A program made the position numbers and the translations under genes. This document shows, one piece after another, positions 24,760-32,136 of a DNA stretch of 38,119 nt. Each line of letters begins with the position of its first letter. The stretch's first letter is position 1. The notes below the pieces were generated by a model. The model was not told the origin of the DNA, did no database searches, and worked only from the letters and a program-made list of their open reading frames with translations. Origin of the DNA: Treponema sp. (GTDB lineage: Bacteria > Spirochaetota > Spirochaetia > Treponematales > Breznakiellaceae); NCBI GenBank assembly GCA_009787775.1, contig WQSQ01000012.1, positions 1 to 38,119 of the forward strand, given 5' to 3'.

Positions 24760-25359
24760 ATGAAAAAATTATTTGTAATTTTAGTTACAGTATTCATTTT
24801 ATCGGCATGCGGATCAACCAATGTTAAAAGGGTGGAATCAGGATCCCAGCCGGATTTAAGCGGTTACTGGAATGATATTGATGTGCGGAAAGTCTGCGAC
24901 GCGCTTATCAATGACTGCCTTTTAAGTCCGCGCGTTGATCAGGCAATAAGAGCAAGCGGCAGCAGAATACCCATGGTTATTGTCGGCAGATTCAGGAACG
25001 CAAGCAGCGAACAGATTGATACCGAGATTATCTCTTTAAGAATGGAAAACGCAATCTTTAACAGCGGCAGACTGAACTTTGTCTCAGGAGGAGATACAAG
25101 AGATGATATCCGGCTGGAGAGGCTGGATCAGCAAAATTGGGCAAGCGAAGAAACAATGGCAAAGATGCGCAGGGAAACAGGCGCGGACTATATGATGACA
25201 GGCTCCGTTCACACGATTGTTGACAGAGAAAGAAACAGAACTGTAAGAACATATTATGTAACCGCGGAACTTACAAATATCGAAACAAATGAAAGAATGT
25301 GGATGAGCCAGAACAGCGATATAACAAAGATAGTCACATTGCCCGCGAACCGGCTGTAA
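24760..25359 (+). CDS. lpoB: Penicillin-binding protein activator LpoB family lipoprotein
   Basis: A 199-residue lipoprotein with lipobox LSAC (Cys17) after a short signal peptide. The LpoB-like core is visible: DLSGYWNDIDVRKVCDALINDCL, IPMVIVGRFRNASSEQIDTEII, MENAIFNSGRLNFVSGG, ETGADYMMTGSVHTIVD and YYVTAELTNIETNERMWMS. In E. coli, LpoB in the outer membrane activates PBP1b; here a similar role is likely but the partner synthase is not in the window. GGAG lies about seven bases before the ATG. It ends directly against the convergent CHASE2 gene: the two stop codons are adjacent without a gap. Confidence 0.88.
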   Translation: MKKLFVILVTVFILSACGSTNVKRVESGSQPDLSGYWNDIDVRKVCDALINDCLLSPRVDQAIRASGSRIPMVIVGRFRNASSEQIDTEIISLRMENAIFNSGRLNFVSGGDTRDDIRLERLDQQNWASEETMAKMRRETGADYMMTGSVHTIVDRERNRTVRTYYVTAELTNIETNERMWMSQNSDITKIVTLPANRL

Positions 25360-27534
25360 CTACTGCGGAAGTTCAAAGATAGCGCCGCTTTCATCATTAA
25401 AGGAACCGACTCTTTTTCCGCTCTTATGGATTTTTTCTAGTACGGAATTTGTCACAAGCGCTTTTGTTTTAAAATGCGCGGCCCTTGAGACAAGCAGTCT
25501 TGCGCGTACAGCGGGCCTTCCGCTGACGGTGAATCCGCTCTCAGGCGACCATGAAAAAGAACAATCGCCTGCGTCCATTCCAAAGTGCCATGAAATTTTT
25601 TCATTTTTCATTAACTCGCTTACAAAATTGCACGCTTTGGTTACAGGGTTATATAATTTATCAAGCGGAGAACCGAAACAAACAAGAATCGTATCTCCTT
25701 CATAACCTGCGATTGAAGCTCCCGCGTTAAAAACATTTCTTTTAACCGTTGAGAAAAATGTTCTTTTATTCCTGACTGTTTCCTGCGGCCTTTCCTTGTC
25801 TTCTTTACCGGATAAATAAATATCCTTAACCGCGATAACAGCGGCAAATGAAGCGCTCACCTGAGTTAAACGCGGACTGCCTGATTTTATAAGTCCGCGG
25901 AGAGTATCCCTTGAAACGGAGGTTCTGTAGGCGAGACGGAAACTTGAGGCTCTGTAATATAAATACGCGCATTTTGAAAAAAAGACAATTAATGTTCCGG
26001 CCAACGATGAAAATAGAACTATTAACGGATCAATCCAATATGAGAATGAAATAAATAAAAAGCAAAAAACAAGAGCGGATAAAATACTTAATATCAAACC
26101 TGCCGGTAAAAGAATAAAGGGCCGCATTAAAAATATTATCAATAAGACGATGAATACCGCAAGAATTGCCCAAATAATAACATCCCTGTCATAAACCGGA
26201 TCAACGTGACTGCCTGTTATGAGCACATTCGCAAGAAGTGCGGAATATTCAGCATTGGGCCACGGGCCCATTATGCAAAAAGAAAACACAAGTTCTTTTT
26301 TAAGCGTAGAATGAAGAGATGATAAATGCGCGTATATTTCACGCATCGAGGAAAACATTTGCAAGAGATCATTTTTTCTTGTAATAAGACTTTCAAGCAT
26401 CTGTTCATTTGCCGGATCTGTGCCGGCGATTTGCTCTTCTATTTGTCCGGCAAGAGCTTCTTCCGGCGCGCCTGAAAAATATTCATCAAGGCTTACAAAA
26501 TAATCCGCGCGGGATGCAATCCACGCGTAACGGCTTTCATTGTTAGGAAAAACAAACATATCTTCCAGAAGCTGCTGCGAATAATCATAAAGGAACAGCG
26601 GTATCCTGTCAGGCGGCGTAAGGGAAAACACCCTTAATTCATTTGCCTGCGATAACATGCTGTACATCACATTATCCGCTTCTGTATACCGGCGGAAAAT
26701 ATCAATGTCAACATGGCGGAAAAGAGCGTTTCCTGTAGTGAGAATGTTGCCGTTTATGTCCAGGGGTATATCAATATCTTTTGAATCATGGCTTCGCAGC
26801 CATAAAATCTGTCCGCGGGAAGAAGATTCAATTTGAGAAACCGCATAACGGTTTTTTAAATAATTATAAACAGGATGCTCCGCCAGGGTATCTGGATCTA
26901 CAGGTCTTATCCGCCTCAATTTTCCGTCGCTATCGGCCTGCCCTCTTGCGTCAACCTGAAGGTAATTACCGAATACTGCGACAGAACGAAGAAGGTCTTC
27001 ATCCCTGTCAATCAAGGTTGTTATCAGACGATCCCTTCCCTGCTCAGCCAGCTCAACAACCTGCTCTACAAATAAAGGAGCCTGTACGGGAAGAACCGAA
27101 CCTCTTCGGATACCTTCAAAAAGATTACGGATATTTGAGCCCAATAGAGAATATTCATCCATGAAACGCCTTCGTACTTCCGCGTCTGTTAAAATAATGG
27201 GCGAAGATGAAGGAGAAACCCTGCCTGTCAGAATCAGATTCGCGGCTTCCATTTCCGTAAGAGCGACAAGAACGGTAAAAATATCGCCGCTTTCAATATA
27301 ATCTTCAGTGTCAATAATTAATATTTCGCGCGATACATTTGACGATTTGTAATTTTGAAGAAAATCATAATGCGCTCCGAGTTTAGGGCCTGAAAAAAGA
27401 AAACTAAAAAGGAAAACCATTGCAATTGCGAAGAGTAAAGCTCCAAAAAGCATAAATAGTGAGTCTCTGAACGGTATATGCGAAGGCATTATTAAATTTT
27501 CGGCAGAAAACGGCCTGATAAATAATGAAAACAC
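25360..27534 (-). CDS. CHASE2-like sensor with three-helix membrane region and degenerate class III cyclase domain
   Basis: A 724-residue membrane protein. One membrane segment (~27-50) leads into a large extracytoplasmic region (~51-450) resembling CHASE2 (ILIIDTEDYI near its start; RDVI just before the next helix). Three membrane helices (~452-520) follow, then a cytoplasmic domain (~545-724) that looks like a class III adenylate/guanylate cyclase. In that domain the first metal-binding Asp of the family F-x-D motif is replaced (SFAAVIAV, 562-569). The second, in GYEGDTILVCFG (Asp614), is kept. The transition-state Asn region near residues 672-681 is altered. Catalysis is therefore doubtful. 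The start is a GTG at 27534 next to AGAGG; ATG at 27489 is an alternative. Confidence 0.75.
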   Translation of the reverse strand: MFSLFIRPFSAENLIMPSHIPFRDSLFMLFGALLFAIAMVFLFSFLFSGPKLGAHYDFLQNYKSSNVSREILIIDTEDYIESGDIFTVLVALTEMEAANLILTGRVSPSSSPIILTDAEVRRRFMDEYSLLGSNIRNLFEGIRRGSVLPVQAPLFVEQVVELAEQGRDRLITTLIDRDEDLLRSVAVFGNYLQVDARGQADSDGKLRRIRPVDPDTLAEHPVYNYLKNRYAVSQIESSSRGQILWLRSHDSKDIDIPLDINGNILTTGNALFRHVDIDIFRRYTEADNVMYSMLSQANELRVFSLTPPDRIPLFLYDYSQQLLEDMFVFPNNESRYAWIASRADYFVSLDEYFSGAPEEALAGQIEEQIAGTDPANEQMLESLITRKNDLLQMFSSMREIYAHLSSLHSTLKKELVFSFCIMGPWPNAEYSALLANVLITGSHVDPVYDRDVIIWAILAVFIVLLIIFLMRPFILLPAGLILSILSALVFCFLFISFSYWIDPLIVLFSSLAGTLIVFFSKCAYLYYRASSFRLAYRTSVSRDTLRGLIKSGSPRLTQVSASFAAVIAVKDIYLSGKEDKERPQETVRNKRTFFSTVKRNVFNAGASIAGYEGDTILVCFGSPLDKLYNPVTKACNFVSELMKNEKISWHFGMDAGDCSFSWSPESGFTVSGRPAVRARLLVSRAAHFKTKALVTNSVLEKIHKSGKRVGSFNDESGAIFELPQ

Positions 27535-27554
27535 CTCTGTAAAACATAAAGCTG

Positions 27555-27583
27555 TTGTGATAGAATGTATAAAGCTTTATATC
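27555..27583 (+). promoter_or_regulatory. Possible uxaC promoter
   Basis: TTGTGA (27555-27560), 17 bp, TATATC (27578-27583). A start near 27590 would cut off the AAAGGA ribosome-binding site (27584-27589), so an alternative -10, TATAAA at 27568-27573 just after TG, may be the real one. Confidence 0.35.
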
Positions 27584-27596
27584 AAAGGATTATAAC

Positions 27597-29012
27597 GTGG
27601 CAAAACCTTTTATGAGCGATGATTTTCTGCTGGAATCGCAAATCGCGCGCAGTTTATACAAAGCTGTTGAAAATGAACCTGTATATGACTACCATTGTCA
27701 TCTTTCCCCGGCGGAAATCGCGGAAAATAAAAACATACCGGATCTCACTGACGCATGGCTTTCCGGGGATCACTACAAATGGCGCATGATGCGCGCTATG
27801 GGAATTGATGAAGAATTTATAACAGGAAACGCGCCCAATTATGAAAAATATCTCGCATGGGCGCGCACTGTAGAAAACCTTATCGGTAATCCGCTTTATC
27901 ACTGGACGCATCTTGAACTGAAACGGTATTTCGGTATTCATGAGGTTTTAACAGAAAAGAACGCAAAGAGCATTTGGGAAAAAGCGAATGCCCTTCTTAA
28001 GACACCGCAGCTTTCAATAAAAGGTATTTTTGAAAAGTTTAATATTTACGCTGCAGGCACAACAGACGATCCCGCAGATTCTCTTGAATATCACAAAGCA
28101 ATCTCAGAAGGAACAGCTCCAATCGGCAAAATTAAAACAAAAGTGATTCCCTCTTTCAGACCGGACAAGGCTCTTGATTTGAATGCCGCGGATTTTGCCG
28201 AATATATTAATAAACTTTCCGCAGCAAGCGGAATTAAGATAGAAACAACCGGAGATGTTCTTTGCGCCCTTGAAAAGCGCCTTGAGTTTTTTATCTCGCT
28301 GGGATGCCGCGCTTCTGATCACGCACTTGTTTATCCGCCTTTTGAAGTTTCAGATAACAGCAAAACAGAAGAAACATTTAAGAAAGCCGTATCAGGGGAA
28401 AAAATTGCAGCAAAGGATGCAGACGCCTATAAAACAAAAATACTTTCTTCTCTGGCATCCATTTACTCAAAGAACAATATCGCAATGCAGCTTCATCTAT
28501 CGTCTATACGCAATGTTAACACAAATTACTTTAACCGTCTTGGACCTAACACAGGCTATGACGCGGTAAATGATCAGAGTGTAAGCCTGAATCTTGCCTT
28601 TCTTCTTGATCGTATGAACACTGAATGTTCTTCGGGTCTTCCCAAAACAATTTTATATTCGCTGAACCCGAAAGATTACTATCCCATAGCGACAGTAATC
28701 GGAGGGTTTCAGGACACTCTATGCGCAGGAAAAATGCAGCTTGGTTCAGCGTGGTGGTTCTGCGATCACAGAGACGGAATGGAAGAGCAGATGCGTATTC
28801 TTGCGAATCTGGGGCTGCTGTCCGCGTTTGTGGGAATGCTGACAGACAGCCGCAGTTTCCTCTCCTACCCCCGCCATGAATATTTCCGCCGCATTATGTG
28901 CAATCTAATCGGGCGCTGGGCGGAAAACGGCGAGTATCCCTGCGACATGGATAAACTTGAAAAAATCGCACGCGATATATCGTTTGGCAACGCGTTAAAG
29001 TACTTCGGTTAA
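27597..29012 (+). CDS. uxaC: Glucuronate isomerase
   Basis: Uronate isomerase that converts D-glucuronate to D-fructuronate (and galacturonate to tagaturonate), the first step of hexuronate breakdown. The 471-residue length matches E. coli UxaC. The N-terminal metal-binding motif YDYHCHLSPAEIAENK and following WLSGDHYKWRMMRAMG are characteristic, as are HLSSIRNVNTNYFNRLG, LGSAWWFCDHRDGMEEQM and DSRSFLSYPRHEYFRR near the C terminus. The GTG start at 27597 has AAAGGA seven bases upstream. No other uronate genes (uxuA/B, kdgK) adjoin; with the GH10 xylanase nearby it suggests use of glucuronoxylan side chains. Its end overlaps birA by 18 bp. Confidence 0.96.
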   Translation: MAKPFMSDDFLLESQIARSLYKAVENEPVYDYHCHLSPAEIAENKNIPDLTDAWLSGDHYKWRMMRAMGIDEEFITGNAPNYEKYLAWARTVENLIGNPLYHWTHLELKRYFGIHEVLTEKNAKSIWEKANALLKTPQLSIKGIFEKFNIYAAGTTDDPADSLEYHKAISEGTAPIGKIKTKVIPSFRPDKALDLNAADFAEYINKLSAASGIKIETTGDVLCALEKRLEFFISLGCRASDHALVYPPFEVSDNSKTEETFKKAVSGEKIAAKDADAYKTKILSSLASIYSKNNIAMQLHLSSIRNVNTNYFNRLGPNTGYDAVNDQSVSLNLAFLLDRMNTECSSGLPKTILYSLNPKDYYPIATVIGGFQDTLCAGKMQLGSAWWFCDHRDGMEEQMRILANLGLLSAFVGMLTDSRSFLSYPRHEYFRRIMCNLIGRWAENGEYPCDMDKLEKIARDISFGNALKYFG

Positions 29013-29828
29013 GCGGAAAGCAAGCTCTCCTGTAATAAAAGCATAAGGTTTAGTATCACCTTCAGGAACTATTAACAGCTCTCCTTCGTCAGTGATACCA
29101 GCCAGACGGCCTCTTATTTCCCTGCCTGAATCCGCGGCTCCATCCATAAAAATAACCTGCTCTCCCTTTTTATAAAGACGCTCCTCAAGGCGCGTTTTCC
29201 AGTTTTCTTTAACGATACCTGTTTCATTGCATTTATCATACGCAAGCTCATCATAAAGCCTTAATAAAATATTTTCCAATAAAATAAAATGATCCTGCCT
29301 GTTTATCTTCAATCCTGAAGCGAGAGAAATGCTTTCCGCTTTTTCGGATAAATGCACAGGAAAATCATTTTGCGAAACATTTATACCGATGCCGATATAA
29401 GCGTTTCCGCTGTCTGCTTCGCAGAGAATACCTCCCGCTTTTTTTGAGTTTATCATTATGTCGTTGGGCCACTTAACCAGAACACTAAATGGTTCATCTG
29501 TATTTATCTGAGTATTTTTAAAAGAAGATACAAAATCTTCGATTGCAAGAGATACAGCAAGTCCTGTGCGCAATGTAAGCGCGCGGGGAATGTTCTCTAT
29601 TTGCCCGTAACGCAAAAGGATTGTAATCGCAAGGCTTTGGTTTTTATCCATTCTCCAGAGTCTGCTCCGTATCCGGCCGCGTCCTTCTTCCTGAACATCG
29701 GCCGTAATTACTGTTCCGCTTGTCTCTCCGTTTAAAGCAAGACGGCGGGAAATATCCATAGTGCTTGTGACAGTCTCCTCATGGTAAACAGGCGCGTTAA
29801 AAGGATTGCGTATTTTCAAAATGTTCAT
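28995..29828 (-). CDS. birA: Biotin-[acetyl-CoA-carboxylase] ligase, class I
   Basis: Activates biotin with ATP and attaches it to the lysine of biotin carboxyl carrier proteins. The 277-residue protein contains the biotinyl-AMP loop EEGRGRIRSRLW (GRGR at 49-52), KWPNDI (119-124), KKAGGILCE (129-137) and YIGIGINV (144-151), then the C-terminal SH3-like domain (~222-277). There is no N-terminal helix-turn-helix, so it is an enzyme only and not a biotin repressor. TATAAT lies nine bases before the ATG at 29828 and no Shine-Dalgarno site is seen. The gene is divergent from thrH, with nearly coincident -10 elements, and its 3' end runs into uxaC. Confidence 0.94.
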   Translation of the reverse strand: MNILKIRNPFNAPVYHEETVTSTMDISRRLALNGETSGTVITADVQEEGRGRIRSRLWRMDKNQSLAITILLRYGQIENIPRALTLRTGLAVSLAIEDFVSSFKNTQINTDEPFSVLVKWPNDIMINSKKAGGILCEADSGNAYIGIGINVSQNDFPVHLSEKAESISLASGLKINRQDHFILLENILLRLYDELAYDKCNETGIVKENWKTRLEERLYKKGEQVIFMDGAADSGREIRGRLAGITDEGELLIVPEGDTKPYAFITGELAFRLTEVL

Positions 29829-29836
29829 GTTTATGT

Positions 29837-29843
29837 TATTATA
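29837..29843. promoter_or_regulatory. Overlapping divergent -10 elements of birA and thrH
   Basis: The near-palindrome GTTATTATAAC (29835-29845) contains TATAAT for birA (29843-29838, minus) and TATTAT for thrH (29837-29842, plus). The minus-strand -35, AAGACA (29866-29861), sits at 17 bp inside thrH. The two start codons are only 20 bp apart, so both mRNAs would have leaders of 0-3 nt and the promoters should exclude one another. Confidence 0.5.
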
Positions 29844-29848
29844 ACGTC

Positions 29849-30451
29849 ATGAACATGGTGTGTCTTGACCTTGAAGGCGTTCTCGTTCCTGAAATCTGGA
29901 TTACATTCGCTGAAGCGGCAGGTATCGGCGAACTTCGCAGGACAACAAGAGATGAACCCGACTACGATAAATTAATGCGCTTCCGCCTTGATATTTTAAA
30001 AAAAAACAATTTAAAGCTTCCCGATATTCAGCGTGTAATATCCGGCATGGTTCCGCTTCCCGGCGCGATTGAGTTTATAAATACCCTGCGCGAAAAAACC
30101 CAGCTTGTTATCCTTTCCGATACTTTTGAACAATTCGCAAAGCCGCTAATGGAAAAACTTTTATGGCCTTCGCTTTTTTGCAATTCGCTTGTTGTTGATA
30201 ATGACGGTAATGTAACAGCTTACGCTCTGCGACAGAAAAACGGCAAGAAAGAAGCAATAAAAGCGTTTAAATCAATGAATATGCGTATTTTTACAGCAGG
30301 CGATTCCTATAACGATCTCGCCATGATCCGCGAATCGGACGCAGGATGCCTGTTCCGCGCTCCGCAGCAAATACGAAAAGACTGTGCTGATTTAAAATGC
30401 GTTGATACTTATGACGCGCTTCTTTCAGAGATAGAAATATTTTTAACGTAG
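29849..30451 (+). CDS. thrH: Bifunctional phosphoserine phosphatase/homoserine phosphotransferase ThrH
   Basis: A HAD-family enzyme that removes phosphate from phosphoserine and can pass it to homoserine, as characterised for the Pseudomonas protein. The 200 residues match ThrH along the whole length as I recall it: CLDLEGVLVPEIWI (nucleophile Asp7), RRTTRDEPDYDKLMRFRL, motif II VILSDTFEQF, YALRQKNGKKEAIKAFKS with the conserved lysine, and motif III AGDSYNDLAMIRE. The ATG at 29849 has no Shine-Dalgarno site and a TATTAT -10 lies six bases upstream; ATG at 29855 is an alternative. It probably supplies serine or threonine synthesis; no other genes of those pathways adjoin. Confidence 0.93.
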   Translation: MNMVCLDLEGVLVPEIWITFAEAAGIGELRRTTRDEPDYDKLMRFRLDILKKNNLKLPDIQRVISGMVPLPGAIEFINTLREKTQLVILSDTFEQFAKPLMEKLLWPSLFCNSLVVDNDGNVTAYALRQKNGKKEAIKAFKSMNMRIFTAGDSYNDLAMIRESDAGCLFRAPQQIRKDCADLKCVDTYDALLSEIEIFLT

Positions 30452-30560
30452 ATTTAATGTAGAATGTTTCCCTTGTATTGCTTTTTGCATAATTGTTATT
30501 CCCGGTTTTGCCTCTAAAGAAAAAATAATCGTCTCTTACACCGCTCTTGCCTCTAAGCTC

Positions 30561-30818
30561 ATGTTATTGTATATCCTGTGCATTGTAGTGATCAGCGTTT
30601 TAGGGGGAGGCATAAATTATTTATCGCAATTGTTTATTGAAAAACATTCAGATTATTTCAGCATAGACGATATTTTTAAACTTGGCCTTATTATTAATAA
30701 TATACCCGCTTTGGCTGTAAATATTTTATCCCGAATCCCTGTGAATATTGTCGACCGGTTCATAGTTATCTTAGGCGGTTATTCTATTTCCCGGATATCT
30801 GTGAAATTTACACGATAA
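30561..30818 (+). pseudogene. Short hydrophobic membrane protein, possibly a 5'-truncated gene remnant
   Basis: The frame from ATG at 30561 encodes 85 residues with two hydrophobic stretches (LLYILCIVVISVLGGGINYL; FIVILGGYSI) and NIPALAVNILSRIPVNIVDR between them. No Shine-Dalgarno site precedes the ATG. The same frame is open upstream to about 30450 and also looks membrane-like (CIAFCIIVIPGF, then KEKIIVSYTALASKL), but contains no usable start codon. That pattern suggests a decayed 5' end of a larger integral membrane protein. The 'INIVDR-I-V--GGYG' style ending recalls small treponemal membrane proteins, but I cannot name a family. An intact small protein is also possible. Confidence 0.4.
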
Positions 30819-30828
30819 TCATTTTCCG

Positions 30829-30837
30829 TGTTATAAT
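30829..30837 (+). promoter_or_regulatory. Extended -10 promoter of the cupin gene
   Basis: TGTTATAAT fits TGnTATAAT. A start near 30844 would give a ~24-nt leader containing the CCGGAGGA ribosome-binding site. The inverted repeat ACACG (30810-30814)/CGTGT (30827-30831) touches the -10 and may be an operator. Confidence 0.45.
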
Positions 30838-30867
30838 AAATTAAAAATATCATTTCCGGAGGAAATT

Positions 30868-32073
30868 ATGGCAGATAAAAGCTTAATCGAAAATACATTA
30901 AAAAAAGGAGAAGGTGTTTTCCGCCTGAACCCAAACTTTATCCCTCGCCCATTCGGCGTTGAAGGAAGAAGGCTTCGGCTTCATCCCGATGATTACTTCG
31001 CATACGGACTTGAGCGGGGCTCAATAAAAGAACGCTGGATGGCCTCCACGAACATCGCGCAGAACGGACCGCTTGCAGGTCCTACAGAGGGCTTGAGTTT
31101 TATCGCGGTAGATTACAGCAGCGAAGAGAAGTTCAGTCTTAAAGAAGCAATTGAAGTATTGGGAGCGGATATTATCGGAAAAGAGTTAATGGATAAATAC
31201 GGCGGTTTTCCTGTCTTCTCAAAGTTCTATGATCTTAAGACGCCGCTTTTTCACCACCTTCATCTTGATATGGAAGCCGCGGCAAGAGTAGGTAAACTCG
31301 GAAAGCCTGAATGTTATTATTTCCCGCACCAGTTCGCGAGCCACACAGGAGAGATGAACGCTACATACTTCGGTTATGATCCGGACACAACGCCCGAAGA
31401 GGTAAAGCAGCGCCTTCGTGATTACAACAAGGGAGACACGCGCATAACGGAACTTTCCCGTGCGTGGCGAATTGAACTTGGTTCGGGATGGTACTCCCCT
31501 GCCGGAGTTATTCACGCGCCTGGTTCAGTTATGACATACGAGCTTAACTGGAACGGAGATGTAAACTCAGTTCATGAAAACGTAGTATCCGGCGTCACAT
31601 ACCCCCGCGGGTTTTTAAACGGTGAATGTCCCGCGGATAAGAAAGATGATATTGATTATATTTTCAGCCTGCTTGACTGGGAGAAAAATACAGACCCACA
31701 CTATAAAAAGCGTTTTGGCCGCCCTCCCGTTACCATTGTCAAAAATGAAGACTGTCAGGAGAAATGGATTTCCTACGCCAACGACGGTTATTTCAGCGCG
31801 AAGGAACTCTCCGTAAATCCAGGAAAGAGCGTCACAATAAAAGAGTCAGCCTCCTATAGCGTTATCTTTATTCAGGGGCATGGAAGATTTGGTGCGCATG
31901 TCTGCGAAGCGCCTGGAATGCTGCGTTTCGGCCAGCAGAGCGCAGATGAGTTCTTTGTCTCGGAAGATGCCGCTAAAAAGGGAATTGTAATTACAAACGC
32001 AAGCCCGGCGGAACCGCTTGTATTAATAAAAGGATTCGGCCCGAATAATCCGTCTGCGCCGAAAAGTGTCTAA
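30868..32073 (+). CDS. Phosphomannose isomerase-like cupin protein
   Basis: A 401-residue cytoplasmic cupin-fold protein. HHLHLDMEAAARVGKLGKPECYYFP (129-153), with the H-x-H pair, Lys146 and Glu148, resembles the metal site of class I mannose-6-phosphate isomerases. A second cupin block is GWYSPAGVIHAPGSVMTYELN (~207-227), and a C-terminal jelly-roll segment follows (GHGRFGAHVCEAPGMLRFG). Its length and layout differ from standard ManA, so the sugar substrate is unknown; a sugar-phosphate or ketose isomerase is the best guess. A strong GGAGGA site precedes the ATG. It lies convergent to the GH10/lsrF operon, near other sugar genes. Confidence 0.7.
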   Translation: MADKSLIENTLKKGEGVFRLNPNFIPRPFGVEGRRLRLHPDDYFAYGLERGSIKERWMASTNIAQNGPLAGPTEGLSFIAVDYSSEEKFSLKEAIEVLGADIIGKELMDKYGGFPVFSKFYDLKTPLFHHLHLDMEAAARVGKLGKPECYYFPHQFASHTGEMNATYFGYDPDTTPEEVKQRLRDYNKGDTRITELSRAWRIELGSGWYSPAGVIHAPGSVMTYELNWNGDVNSVHENVVSGVTYPRGFLNGECPADKKDDIDYIFSLLDWEKNTDPHYKKRFGRPPVTIVKNEDCQEKWISYANDGYFSAKELSVNPGKSVTIKESASYSVIFIQGHGRFGAHVCEAPGMLRFGQQSADEFFVSEDAAKKGIVITNASPAEPLVLIKGFGPNNPSAPKSV

Positions 32074-32084
32074 ATGATAAGTTA

Positions 32085-32129
32085 ACAATGAGGAGTGAGG
32101 AATTCTAATAGTTCCTTACCCCTAATTGT
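32085..32129. terminator. Imperfect bidirectional hairpin between the cupin and xylanase genes
   Basis: The arms 32085-32102 and 32112-32129 pair at 15 of 18 positions (outer ACAAT/ATTGT, inner AGGAA/TTCCT) around a 9-nt loop. It starts 12 bp after the cupin stop and ends eight bp before the xylanase stop. There is no long U-tract. Confidence 0.5.
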
Positions 32130-32136
32130 CAATTAT

